The position numbers were made by a program, and so were the translations under genes. A stretch of DNA of 63,265 nt from a virus: the IMG/VR virus record IMGVR_UViG_3300009414_000002, positions 1 through 63,265 of that record; one strand, given 5' to 3'. Position 1 is the first letter of the stretch. Every line of letters starts with the position of its first letter. The notes beneath the pieces were generated by a model. The model was not told where the DNA came from. It did not search any database and worked only from the letters and a program-made list of their open reading frames with translations. Shown here in pieces: positions 17,401 through 26,281 of this stretch.

Positions 17401-17597
17401 GGCTCAGTGATGAAGAATACGCTGCATTATTGTGGGAACTTCGCGCCTTGGGTCCGGGCGTAGTAGATAGGTCCACAAGGAGTGAAGTTCATGCGTTGAT
17501 AGACGCAAAGTGGAAGCATATGCACAAGCTCCACTACGATCAAAAGGAAGGAAAAAGCAATCTAGCTGGCGTGATTGCTTTCGGCGTTTATGGCTAA
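16462..17597 (+). CDS. Frameshifted tail assembly chaperone (gpGT-like fusion), -1 shift at 17385-17391
   Basis: Slippage on T-TTT-TTT moves the ribosome into the -1 frame, where TGG GGA ATA GGG continues as WGIGLSDEEYAALLWELRAL and so on to 17597. The fusion is about 378 aa, with about 67 residues added. The extension is acidic then basic and helical, as in the T domains that recruit tail subunits to the tape measure. The second frame has no ribosome site of its own, and it ends just inside the tape-measure gene. This is the classical arrangement of tailed phages. Confidence 0.75.
17385..17391 (+). promoter_or_regulatory. Programmed -1 frameshift slippery site (UUUUUUU)
   Basis: Seven consecutive T in the phase N-NNT-TTT-TTT, so both tRNAs can re-pair one base back. 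A G-rich stretch (GGGG) follows immediately. The location 9 bases before the zero-frame stop, with an open -1 frame beyond, is as expected. Confidence 0.75.
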
Positions 17598-19983
17598 AAG
17601 ATTTTCCATTGTAGGCCATATTGATGTCAGCGGCATTCCCCGTGCCGTTTCCAACATGAGAACCTTGCACATGGCGTCACGCCAAGTGGCGCATTCAATG
17701 GATGGAGTGTTTCGCGCATCTGGCCGGGCTTCTGTAGGGATGTCCAGTATGGCTAAAAGCGCTGTTCTTGCAAAACTGGCAATGACTGGTGTCGGAGTGG
17801 CTGCAAGGACTGCCCTTGGACTCATGCAAAGCATTGCCGTTGGCGCTACTGTTGGCGGGATTGCGGTCGGTCACGCTGCAAAGACGTGGGGTGATTTCAC
17901 TCTTGCGATTGGAGAGGTCAATACGCTCTTGGACCCCGGGTCAAGTGCTATGGATATGTTTGGCGAAAAGATTAAAAAGCTGGCTGTAGACACAGGGCAG
18001 TCAACTGGTGACATCACTCGAGGGCTGTACCAAGCCATTTCAGCAGGCATCCGTGTTGGCGAAGGCGGTTTGAACGTCTGGGAGTTCGTAACAAAGTCGG
18101 CACAAACTGCTGTTGGCGGTCTTACGGACGTTGAAGTTGCCGTAGATGGGCTAACAACACTCGTCAATGCGTATGGAGAGTCTACTGTTGGTGTGGATCG
18201 TGCCCAGCGCATGATGTTCGAAACAATGAAGCTCGCCAAAATGCGTATTCCAGACCTCGCATCAAATCTTGGAATGGTTGTTCCTTTTGCGTCTCGCCTT
18301 GGCGTCAGCATCGAAGAACTCGGATCGATGTACGTGGCGTTGACCCGTGCCGGGATGAGTTCTGAGCAAGCGGGAACCAGAATTCGTAACATAATGATGG
18401 CTTTGATCAAGCCATCCAAGGACGCGACTGAAGCAGGCAGGGGAATGGGCATGGCATGGACTGGCGCTGCAAACGCGGCACTGGTTCAAAAATACGGACT
18501 CCTCCCTGTTTTGGAGTTGATCAAGGAAAGAACTGGCGGGACCATATCTGAAATCACCAAACTGTTTCCCAACATTCGTGCGTTGGCTGGTGCACTGCAC
18601 ATCCTTGGAGAGGAAGGCAACTTTTTGATGACATCTGCCTTTGGGGATCTTGAAAAAGAGATGGGCGGGATAACAAACAACGCCGAAAAAGCGGTCAAGG
18701 ATATTCAAAAAACATTCGGGTTCCAGTTCAAGCAACTGATGATTGCTATCCAAGTTGGATGGGCAGAAGTTGGGCGCGGACTTGTGGAAGGAATGGGGCT
18801 GAATCTTGGAGAAGCCGCTGACACCATGCTAAACGCAAAACCGAGCTTCCGTGCAAACGCGAAAGCGTTTGGAGAAGGTTTGGTAGAGGGTTGGACGGCA
18901 AGCGGTGCCGCCGATATGTTTTCAGATCTCTTCGAAGGAGGGGCGAAAGGAGAAAACGCATGGAAAGGCTTTGCTCGGGTTTTCTCGCGAGTAACTGGCG
19001 AAATGACCGTTCAGATCGGTAACTTGGTGACGGCAGTCGACGGCATTTCTGAAGCATTCAATGGTCTTGGCAATGCCATACTCTTCGTTGGAGGCATTTG
19101 GGCGGCAAGCAAGCTCTTCGCCTTGTTCACATGGATGAAAGGTGCTGGACTCATCGGTGGCGCTGCTGCCGCAGGGTCTCAATTGTCATTGCCTCTAGCA
19201 ACTGGGGCTGCAAGCGCAGGTAAAATGGCTGCCATTGGCGCAATGGCAGTTCCGGGGGCTATTGCCGGGGCGGGTTTGGCTGCTGCCGGTGGGTTCATGT
19301 CTGAAACAGGCGCAACGGACAACATATTTCACCAGATGACTGGTGGGTTTTTCAAAGAAAGTGGCGGGCTCGACTTCGCATCGAGGCAAGGGGTCATTGT
19401 TGCCGGTAAACTTAGATCGCTTACGAACTTGGCCGGAGGACAATCCCCAGCAGAGTGGCACAAGCCTGTGGGAGTTAAAGGTTATACAGCCCAACAGCAA
19501 AGGGACATGACTCGAACGGGAATCGCTCAAGCCAAAGCAAAACAAGCAGAAAGCATGAAGTGGTGGAACGCAACAGGAAGGGGTGCTGCTTCAAAACTTG
19601 GGTCCGATCTCAAAGCCAAAACGATGGGTCAGTTCGCAAGCAAATACGAACCGTGGTCAAAGATGCTATTTGGGCGTGACTTGAGCACTTTGTCGGAAGA
19701 TTTCAAAGAAGTGGGGAGAGCCATTGTCCTTGGTTACGCAGATATCCAAGAAGCATTCAGTCAAGACATCAACATGGAAAACACCGTCAATGTGAAAGTC
19801 GAAGATGACGAAAAGAAAGGCGGGTCGAAAAGCAGCAAAAAGAAAATACGTCTCAAGGAGCGCGGTATTGGAGCGGCGACTGGTCGGCGTTACTCCATGA
19901 GCAACTACTTCATTCTCAGGGGAGATGAAATCTTGCCCGTCCCAGATGAGTTCATTTATCAAGTGGGTGCGCCAAGGGGGTAG
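17590..19983 (+). CDS. Tape measure protein (phage tail minor protein, TP901 core)
   Basis: 797 aa. Sets tail length and is ejected with the DNA. Residues about 90-290 form the TP901-type core: SAMDMFGEKIKKLAVDTGQS, ITRGLYQAISAGIR, LTTLVNAYG, LGVSIEELGSMYVALTRAG. Hydrophobic, Ala/Gly-rich segments lie at about residues 490-590. It has no lysozyme or peptidase domain. By the usual rule of about 1.5 angstrom per residue, the tail should be roughly 120 nm (an inference). The ATG at 17590 overlaps the frameshift product by eight bases; a TTG at 17575 is an alternative. Confidence 0.85.
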   Translation: MAKRFSIVGHIDVSGIPRAVSNMRTLHMASRQVAHSMDGVFRASGRASVGMSSMAKSAVLAKLAMTGVGVAARTALGLMQSIAVGATVGGIAVGHAAKTWGDFTLAIGEVNTLLDPGSSAMDMFGEKIKKLAVDTGQSTGDITRGLYQAISAGIRVGEGGLNVWEFVTKSAQTAVGGLTDVEVAVDGLTTLVNAYGESTVGVDRAQRMMFETMKLAKMRIPDLASNLGMVVPFASRLGVSIEELGSMYVALTRAGMSSEQAGTRIRNIMMALIKPSKDATEAGRGMGMAWTGAANAALVQKYGLLPVLELIKERTGGTISEITKLFPNIRALAGALHILGEEGNFLMTSAFGDLEKEMGGITNNAEKAVKDIQKTFGFQFKQLMIAIQVGWAEVGRGLVEGMGLNLGEAADTMLNAKPSFRANAKAFGEGLVEGWTASGAADMFSDLFEGGAKGENAWKGFARVFSRVTGEMTVQIGNLVTAVDGISEAFNGLGNAILFVGGIWAASKLFALFTWMKGAGLIGGAAAAGSQLSLPLATGAASAGKMAAIGAMAVPGAIAGAGLAAAGGFMSETGATDNIFHQMTGGFFKESGGLDFASRQGVIVAGKLRSLTNLAGGQSPAEWHKPVGVKGYTAQQQRDMTRTGIAQAKAKQAESMKWWNATGRGAASKLGSDLKAKTMGQFASKYEPWSKMLFGRDLSTLSEDFKEVGRAIVLGYADIQEAFSQDINMENTVNVKVEDDEKKGGSKSSKKKIRLKERGIGAATGRRYSMSNYFILRGDEILPVPDEFIYQVGAPRG

Positions 19984-19986
19984 CAA

Positions 19987-20919
19987 GTGGGCTGGAGTAT
20001 AGGAGGCGGTAAAGAGGGTGAAGCCGGTACATTTGCCGGGCTTCACTGGGGTGCCGGTGTTGGCTCTGGCGCTTTCCAAGGCGTTCCGTTTCTTTCGGGT
20101 GCTGATGTTATTGGCGATGCCATGTTTGGCAGCGGGTCACTGTCAAAAGACGAGTGGCGTTTGGTCTTTGCCGATGAAATCCCAGAATTCCAAGTTGGCG
20201 GCAATCAGATGTTCGTATTCAATGGATACGGTCCCATCAGTATGCGCCAAGCGTGGGAAGAAAACGTAGCCGTAGTTTCAACGTTTGCCCCGGAGCCGTC
20301 AGTTATGACGACCCCGGGACAACCGATGAGAATTGATGTTGAAGGGTTTTTCCCTGCTCAACACAGTATGCACGATGTTACAGACATCATAGATCGTCTG
20401 GAAATGATGCGCCGGTTCGATCCAACTCTCGGAAGAAAGCCACGAATCACATTTGACTGGGGTGGCGTCTACGTCACGGGGTACCTCACTTCTCTCTCAA
20501 TTGACTACAACGACACGAAGTTTTTCGTAACAGGGTCTCATACAGGGTTCACTGTTTCTTTCAGTTTGGTTTCAGAAAGAGTTCTGAAGCCAATGATGGT
20601 GGATGTGACAACTGGCGAAATTGAAACGAAGTTAGTCACGTTAGGCGAATATGAAACCTTCGAATGGCTTGCATACAAGGAACTTGGAGATCCCAAAAAA
20701 GGATTTCATCTTCGATTTTACAATGAACACGTCACTGACGACGAGTTCGGCACTCAAGTAAAGGTGTTCGGAAAAGGGCACTCGCTGAATGTTGGCGCAC
20801 CAAAGATGAGAAGCTATGTGTTCGCTGGAGAATGGGAATCTGATTTCCAAACGTACGCTTCTGGACTTGAAGGCGGGTATGGGGACTGGAATTCTATACC
20901 CAGCGAGTACACCGCATGA
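19987..20919 (+). CDS. Baseplate hub adaptor, XkdP / CIS-tube-like
   Basis: 310 aa. The N-terminus is Gly-rich (GWSIGGGKEGEAGTFAG). The central part, PRITFDWGGVYVTGYLTSLS followed by VSFSL, matches the beta pattern of the XkdP/contractile-injection-system tube-adaptor family, which joins the tube or tape measure to the hub. It starts with GTG three bases after the tape-measure stop, and overlaps the next gene by four bases (ATGA). Confidence 0.6.
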   Translation: MGWSIGGGKEGEAGTFAGLHWGAGVGSGAFQGVPFLSGADVIGDAMFGSGSLSKDEWRLVFADEIPEFQVGGNQMFVFNGYGPISMRQAWEENVAVVSTFAPEPSVMTTPGQPMRIDVEGFFPAQHSMHDVTDIIDRLEMMRRFDPTLGRKPRITFDWGGVYVTGYLTSLSIDYNDTKFFVTGSHTGFTVSFSLVSERVLKPMMVDVTTGEIETKLVTLGEYETFEWLAYKELGDPKKGFHLRFYNEHVTDDEFGTQVKVFGKGHSLNVGAPKMRSYVFAGEWESDFQTYASGLEGGYGDWNSIPSEYTA

Positions 20920-22487
20920 GCGCCACTCCATCTCTTATCCTTTCTGTGAACGGCAAACAATACACTCCAGACAAAGATATGTGGCTCTGGCAGCACATAA
21001 TCTTGATTGCCGTTGAGCACGTTGCCGATGGCGCAGACGAACTGACCATTGAGTTTGACGCTTGGAACGAAGAGGAGTCCAACTTCACCATTTTGGGCCA
21101 AAACATCTTTGCAGTTGGAAACCTCATTGAACTCCAGTCGGGGTATGAAGGAGACATAGACTTCCATCATGGCCGATATGAGATCGTGAGGCATGAGCCT
21201 GTTTTTGCTGACAATGGGCGTCCTTCTTTGACGGTGCGAGGTTATGATGCCATGCACAGGATGATCAGCCCCGGTTCCAAGCAGCCAAGAGCATTTATGA
21301 ACGTAGATTACGATCATGAGATAATTATCGAGTATTCCTTGTTGTATGGCTTGATGATCGAGTTTGAAGAAACCCCGAAAAACCCACAGTTTGAGATCAC
21401 CAGAAAAAAGGGCCACAAAATAAAGTCCAAGGACAAGAGAAAGGCAAAAGAAACGGTATCACCAAGTTGGATCAAAAGGGCGGGAACGACTGACTTGGCA
21501 GACTTGAAGATGCTGTGCATGAGGAACGGGTTTGCAAGTCCTCGAGTTCGATATGACCCAAAACTTGGTAAAGATGTTTTGCTGTGCAAGCGCCCAAATT
21601 CATTGAAAGACCAAACCATTGACACCGATGGGAAGGCTCATTTGTGGAAATGGAGGCATACGCTAGGAGCGGGTAATTTTGAAGCAACCGTAGCTAGTTC
21701 TGTGTTCGGTGCTGGACCCGGTGATTATCAAGGTGACTGCACACTAAGCTCTTTCTCTCCAAGATATTCCACGCATGGGCTTGCGCTTGCAGTTCGTTTG
21801 ATAGCGCCAACTCCTGACGGGGAATTCCGTGTTGTAGAAATGGAGTTGAAGCCCGGATCTAAAAAACCAACACTGGTGTTCGATGGGTCAAATGTGGAGG
21901 AAATTGCTGATTACGTCGAAGAAGAGTTCAAGGTTTTTGTTTCTGCTGTCAAAGGTGACGCGCCAGACTTCAAAAACCCGATGGCAGATTCAACAACCGT
22001 ACTTGTTGAAGTTCTTGGCGAGTATTCGAAGCAGACATCTGAAGCGGAAGAAGTGGCAGTGAAGCTCAACAAGCTCGGAAGCGACGAGATGAAGGAGTGG
22101 TGGGGCAGGGAAATCGCATTCCGCACATTGGCAACAAATACTGGCGACTTGGTTGAATACGCCACGAAGTGGCTTGAGATGCGTAGGAATTTGTGGCAAC
22201 GCGCAAACTTCGAATTCGGAAACATACAAACAACAAACAAGCTCGATTCATACGTGGTTCAGCCCGTTGTTGGTGTGAGTCCAGAATACGAAGGTTGGTG
22301 GATGATATGGGACGTGACTCATACTTGGACGCACGGCATTCACTCGGTTACTGGTGTTGCAAATAGGGTCATTTCCGAAAGACCCCCAATCCCCGGATTA
22401 ATGGATTCATCTAATGTCGCAGATAAACTAAGTGGTGAAAAGTGGGAAGCGCCCGGTACGGCAGGAACTATTGCAGGCGCGCAATGA
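20916..22487 (+). CDS. Baseplate hub protein (gpD / gp27 / XkdQ-like)
   Basis: 523 aa. The N-terminal half has the two-barrel pattern of hub proteins: ILIAVEHVADGADELTIEFD, NLIELQSGYEG, LTVRGYDAMHRM, the last being typical of late-control gpD. Later segments include a Trp-rich WWMIWDVTHTWTHG strand. The central Lys-rich loop (residues 165-185) is an insertion. It would form the trimeric hub under the tube and carry the spike encoded next. Confidence 0.72.
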   Translation: MSATPSLILSVNGKQYTPDKDMWLWQHIILIAVEHVADGADELTIEFDAWNEEESNFTILGQNIFAVGNLIELQSGYEGDIDFHHGRYEIVRHEPVFADNGRPSLTVRGYDAMHRMISPGSKQPRAFMNVDYDHEIIIEYSLLYGLMIEFEETPKNPQFEITRKKGHKIKSKDKRKAKETVSPSWIKRAGTTDLADLKMLCMRNGFASPRVRYDPKLGKDVLLCKRPNSLKDQTIDTDGKAHLWKWRHTLGAGNFEATVASSVFGAGPGDYQGDCTLSSFSPRYSTHGLALAVRLIAPTPDGEFRVVEMELKPGSKKPTLVFDGSNVEEIADYVEEEFKVFVSAVKGDAPDFKNPMADSTTVLVEVLGEYSKQTSEAEEVAVKLNKLGSDEMKEWWGREIAFRTLATNTGDLVEYATKWLEMRRNLWQRANFEFGNIQTTNKLDSYVVQPVVGVSPEYEGWWMIWDVTHTWTHGIHSVTGVANRVISERPPIPGLMDSSNVADKLSGEKWEAPGTAGTIAGAQ

Positions 22488-22499
22488 TGGTGAGTTTGA

Positions 22500-23282
22500 A
22501 TGAAAGACGGTTTTGACCTTGGAGATGTCATTGAGCATCTCGGAATTTGCATCGAAGTGAATGATGACGGGACTTGTGATTTGCAAGTTCCAACTTACGC
22601 TGGCGATCAGATAATAGATAGCATCAAGGGCGTTTTCCCTCTCAACGGACCATTTTCAACTCCTCGCATTGGCGAGCGCGTAGTTGTCGAAGAACGGCAC
22701 CCAAGTCACAACCCAAGTGACGCACTTCGTTGGGTTGGAACGGATTTGGAAACCCCAAAGCTCCTCGACGCAGATCGCGTTGTCATTACTTCAAAAAACA
22801 AAACGATGGCTATCATCTTCGATGATGATGCGCTTGGAGACGAATCCAACCACCCACACTTGTACATTGGCGCACTAAGCAACACGCAACCAGCAGTCCT
22901 TGGTCACACTTTGATAGCCAAGCTGGACGAACTTCACGAATTGCTGAAACCGTGGAACAACTCCCTTGGGTTGCAAATGTCCGTGGAAGGAGTGGCTCTG
23001 ATGTCGGCTCTTTCGGCTTGGGTCACGCTTGTCGCCGCTGCGTCCGCTGGCGTTGCGGCAAACCCCGGCACACCGGCTTCATTGCTCGCGCTGACAACGG
23101 CAATAACAAACTACACCACGCAATTGACTACCAGAGGCACCGACGCGATAGCGTTGGAAACCGCTATGGATGCTTTGAGAGAAACGTACAAGGCATTCAA
23201 TTCTTATTTTGTGAAAATAGCCGGTGCGGAGCCAACGGTAATTGAAGAGGCAGATGGGTATGATTTTTCAGGTCACAGTTAG
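22500..23282 (+). CDS. Baseplate spike / assembly protein (gpV / gp5-like OB fold)
   Basis: 260 aa. The N-terminal half has an OB-fold-like pattern (GICIEVNDDGTCDLQVPTY; GERVVVEERHP) like gpV/gp5 N-domains. The second half is a helical Ala-rich region (residues 130-240) rather than the usual beta-helix needle, so the cell-puncturing tip may be elsewhere or unusual. It follows the hub gene directly. A 270-bp gap with transcription signals follows. Confidence 0.6.
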   Translation: MKDGFDLGDVIEHLGICIEVNDDGTCDLQVPTYAGDQIIDSIKGVFPLNGPFSTPRIGERVVVEERHPSHNPSDALRWVGTDLETPKLLDADRVVITSKNKTMAIIFDDDALGDESNHPHLYIGALSNTQPAVLGHTLIAKLDELHELLKPWNNSLGLQMSVEGVALMSALSAWVTLVAAASAGVAANPGTPASLLALTTAITNYTTQLTTRGTDAIALETAMDALRETYKAFNSYFVKIAGAEPTVIEEADGYDFSGHS

Positions 23283-23392
23283 GCGCAAGCAATCGCTTGA
23301 TGCTGGCGGTTTGGGTTGTTAGGTATGGGTTGGTATTCGCAATTGGTCAAAATGCCGTTGAATCGAAGCATAACGGTCTGCTTGGGTTTGCG

Positions 23393-23422
23393 TTGACACG
23401 TTGCGGATCGTTGGATTAGAGT
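23393..23422 (+). promoter_or_regulatory. Candidate promoter TTGACA-18-TAGAGT
   Basis: A perfect -35 hexamer (23393-23398) and a 4/6 match -10 (TAGAGT, 23417-23422) at 18-bp spacing. It has the same layout as the one at 3092. Transcription would begin about 23428-23430. Confidence 0.5.
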
Positions 23423-23429
23423 GTGAACG

Positions 23430-23516
23430 CAACACCTCCTTGTTGTCGCTACTTTTGTGATAACTACCGTTGCTGTGCCGGTTGGGCGTTTCGCCAGCGT
23501 CTAGCCGGCGCTTTTA
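23430..23516 (+). ncRNA. Predicted anti-Shine-Dalgarno small RNA
   Basis: Between the promoter and terminator lies an RNA of about 85-90 nt. Its 5' end folds as CAACA-CCTCCT-TGTTG (23430-23445), a five-pair stem showing CCUCCU in the loop, the sequence that pairs with Shine-Dalgarno sites. The hairpin is also exactly complementary to CAACAAGGAGG, the extended ribosome site of at least four phage genes. C-rich loop RNAs are known to repress translation in other bacteria. This RNA is predicted only; an alternative is a relic ribosome site on the opposite strand. Confidence 0.45.
23492..23516 (+). terminator. Rho-independent terminator
   Basis: Stem CGCCAGC (23492-23498) and GCCGGCG (23504-23510) with a 5-base loop and one mismatch, followed by CTTTTATT. 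It lies 36 bases before the next gene, so it would end a short transcript or attenuate the baseplate genes. Confidence 0.55.
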
Positions 23517-23552
23517 TTCACTCATCCAATTTAACATGGTAGTGTACTCACA

Positions 23553-23945
23553 ATGAGTGAAGTGAAGGGAAAAGTGGGTCTAAAGTGGCCCCCGAAAATC
23601 AACGATACCGGAGGGTTGGATCTTACAAATCCGACCGGTGGTGGCTGGGAATCTTTGAAGCAACTAATTGCCATTGCTCATTTGCCGAGGATGAGTTCCG
23701 ACCCATACGTGGACTCGTTTGGCATTGGATCTCCAATGGAAGGGTTTGACACCGTTCAAGGAACAGTCCCGAACAAGCTAAAGAAGTACATCTTCCAGTT
23801 TTACTCGAGGATGGAATTTATGAAACGGGCAAAGTTGATCAGCGGACCAAACATCACTTTGACCGACCCCGCAACCGGGAAGCTGGAAATCAAAGAATTG
23901 GTTTTGAATCTCCAATCCAGTGACACCGAGGAGATTGTAGCATGA
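23553..23945 (+). CDS. Baseplate wedge protein, gp25-like
   Basis: 130 aa. The N-terminus GLKWPPKINDTGGLDL and the length resemble gp25/gpW-like baseplate wedge proteins, which nucleate the sheath. The helical middle (WESLKQLIAIA) fits. It overlaps the gpJ-like gene by four bases (ATGA), matching the conserved W-J gene order. Similarity is weak beyond this. Confidence 0.55.
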   Translation: MSEVKGKVGLKWPPKINDTGGLDLTNPTGGGWESLKQLIAIAHLPRMSSDPYVDSFGIGSPMEGFDTVQGTVPNKLKKYIFQFYSRMEFMKRAKLISGPNITLTDPATGKLEIKELVLNLQSSDTEEIVA

Positions 23946-26281
23946 CTGCGCCTTACTTTTCGGTAGTCACCAGAGATGGAATTTACAAAATGCTTCTTGA
24001 ACTAAAGAAGCAACTTCTGCCGGAACATACCGAAGACAATCCTGAAGATCCGCTCAATGCGTTGCTTTCTGTTTTTTCATATGAAGGCCAGCGTCAGTCA
24101 GCAATGTTGGACATGGCTGCATTGGAAATGGACTGGCTGAACTGTCGAAGAAGAGCATCATTGATAGCAATGGGCTATTTGACTGGTTTTTCATTGGATG
24201 GAAACAAGCCAGCCAAGATCAAGATCCTTGCAGATGTCACAACGGAATCTCCTTCTGGTTCCATATTGGTTGAAAAAAACGCGGCTTTTGGAGCGCCCAA
24301 CGGTGTCCAATTTGAAGCGCTTGCTCAAGTAGCTATGCCTGCTCAGCTTCTAAACATACCTTATGGCGCAACGCCATCATTGACGCTAAAGTCTCTTTCC
24401 AGTGTTTTTTCTGCAAACGACGGTTTGCCCGCATCCATGCCGATCAGCGTTGCGAATGATGCGCTGTACTACTGCCATGAAGCACTTGTTCCAGAGGGAT
24501 TCAATGTGACGATTGCGGCGCTGACATCTGCCGCAAAGTATAGCGTTGAGTATTACGAAGGCCATTCAAAACAAGGCCACCCAAGCTCAGTCACCAACAA
24601 CGGCGATGGAACGCTCACATTCAAAGCTGATTCATTCTTCGGGTGGTCACAAGATACTTCATGGAACTACTCGACCGCGCTTTCAATTTACGTTGGAGGT
24701 CCGCGCTACAATGCAAACGATGCGGTTGGTCTGGTTGTTCGAATCAAGAGCTTGGAAACTGGCACTTATGAAGACGTGTCCGTCGTTTCCAGCACGGGAC
24801 CATCGTTTTCGACCGCCACTGTTCTGGGACAAACATCAGTATCTACAGATGTAACAAAATATATTGTCTCGTGTGAGTGGAGGCCCTTCAAGTGGTATTG
24901 GGACAAGGAAGTGACTGGATCGGCAGCCGACATAACGGCGAAGATGCGGTGGGTTATGCCTTTCGAAGAGCAACAGTTGGTCACGGCAACAGATACTTAC
25001 TTGAACTTGAATGAAACACAGCAAGGCGGGCGCGAGTGGAAATCAACGTCAGTCAACGGCGTCACTGGGTACTGGATGCGTATCCGCATGACAGCCACTA
25101 CCGGCGCAGCGCCAATGAATTTTTCGGATCTTTCATTCGATGCAGATGATACGGCCTACACAACGCTTGCCGGTGGAACGCTCGCATACACGGTTCCAGT
25201 GGACTGCATTCAAGGGAAAACAATCACAGAGAGCTTTGGAATTTCAACCGGCACGGCAAACCAGATTTTTTCGCTTGGCAATGTTCCTGTCAACGATTCC
25301 CCGTTGTCTATGGAAGTCGGAAGCGTGGTGTATTCGAAAGTGGAAACTCTGTTTGGCTCAGGCCCAAACGGAACGAACTTTTTGCTGATTGAAAATCCAG
25401 ACGGGACATTTTCGGTCAAGTTTGGAGATGGCGTCGATGGAAAAATCCCCCCAACGTCAGACGAAATAATCATGACTTATCGCATTGGAGCGGAGTCGTC
25501 TGGAAATGTTGGAGCTCTGACTGTTTCAACAAACAAATCGGGTCAACCGTTCCTTGGAAACATAAGGAACCCTTCTCCGGGTAGGTTTTGGGAAATCAAA
25601 CAAGCAGATACTTCACTCGGGACCGAAGGAATGGAGGTTGCGAGAAGGGCTGGGTCGGCATTCGTTCGGTCCGTCAGTGGCGTAAACACCCCCACGACGC
25701 TCGATCTACACCTTACAAAGATGGAACTGGCCGATGGCTCCAGCCCTATAGACAGGGCAATCGTTTATGAAAACCAAGGCGGGTACAATCAAGCTACCGT
25801 CCGCGTTGTTGGGAACGGAGGGGCCTTGCTTACTGCTCCTGAACTTTCAGAGGTCGGAACTGCGGTAAATGGAACAACGCAAAACTTCGCCAGATACGGT
25901 GGCATTGGTCCAATAAACAGCTTGTTCACATTCATAAACTACACGCCGGTCGTTGTGACAATTACTGCAACCGTTACGGTGCCAAACGGCAAGTCCGGCG
26001 GCGTTGCTGGAAATGTAAAAGCAGCGCTTTCTTCATATCTCAATCCAACGTCACTCAATGAAGACGGAACGTTTGCCCACAATCCGGGTGGGACCATTTA
26101 CGACTCAAAAATAAAAATGACTGTTGCTGCAGCGGTAGACAACTTGGTGGACTTGACACTCACAATGTCCACACCGGCTTCATCTCCAGCGGCAGGTAGC
26201 AATTTGGTTTTGGCGACCGGGGAACTTCCAGACCCAAACAGTGCAGCGAACGCGGTTATTTCAGTTGCGGAGTTGGCTTAA
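23942..26281 (+). CDS. Baseplate protein J-like (gp47 type) with an inserted beta module
   Basis: 779 aa, longer than most gpJ proteins (300-500 aa). The N-terminus is helical. Residues about 475-545 carry the Baseplate_J signature: FSVKFGDGVDGKIPPTSDEI, then TYRIGAESSGNVGAL. In the first half, residues about 210-310 contain SVTNNGDGTLTF ... LGQTSVSTDVTKYIV, a module also found in the capsid and fibre. Wedge proteins of this class drive the baseplate conformational change that triggers sheath contraction. Confidence 0.8.
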   Translation: MTAPYFSVVTRDGIYKMLLELKKQLLPEHTEDNPEDPLNALLSVFSYEGQRQSAMLDMAALEMDWLNCRRRASLIAMGYLTGFSLDGNKPAKIKILADVTTESPSGSILVEKNAAFGAPNGVQFEALAQVAMPAQLLNIPYGATPSLTLKSLSSVFSANDGLPASMPISVANDALYYCHEALVPEGFNVTIAALTSAAKYSVEYYEGHSKQGHPSSVTNNGDGTLTFKADSFFGWSQDTSWNYSTALSIYVGGPRYNANDAVGLVVRIKSLETGTYEDVSVVSSTGPSFSTATVLGQTSVSTDVTKYIVSCEWRPFKWYWDKEVTGSAADITAKMRWVMPFEEQQLVTATDTYLNLNETQQGGREWKSTSVNGVTGYWMRIRMTATTGAAPMNFSDLSFDADDTAYTTLAGGTLAYTVPVDCIQGKTITESFGISTGTANQIFSLGNVPVNDSPLSMEVGSVVYSKVETLFGSGPNGTNFLLIENPDGTFSVKFGDGVDGKIPPTSDEIIMTYRIGAESSGNVGALTVSTNKSGQPFLGNIRNPSPGRFWEIKQADTSLGTEGMEVARRAGSAFVRSVSGVNTPTTLDLHLTKMELADGSSPIDRAIVYENQGGYNQATVRVVGNGGALLTAPELSEVGTAVNGTTQNFARYGGIGPINSLFTFINYTPVVVTITATVTVPNGKSGGVAGNVKAALSSYLNPTSLNEDGTFAHNPGGTIYDSKIKMTVAAAVDNLVDLTLTMSTPASSPAAGSNLVLATGELPDPNSAANAVISVAELA

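Larger units (their letters stand above)
23283..23552 (+). other. Intergenic gap with promoter, hairpin and terminator
   Basis: This 270-bp gap splits the baseplate gene block. In order, it holds a promoter-like TTGACA-18-TAGAGT, a hairpin displaying CCTCCT, and a T-tailed hairpin. These are described separately. No convincing gene was seen on either strand. Confidence 0.6.

Noticed and set aside
23283-23440. Minus-strand gene using the CAACAAGGAGG site in the baseplate gap
   Set aside because: The only frames begin zero or two bases after the site and give a 39-residue polar peptide; the plus-strand hairpin explains the sequence better.
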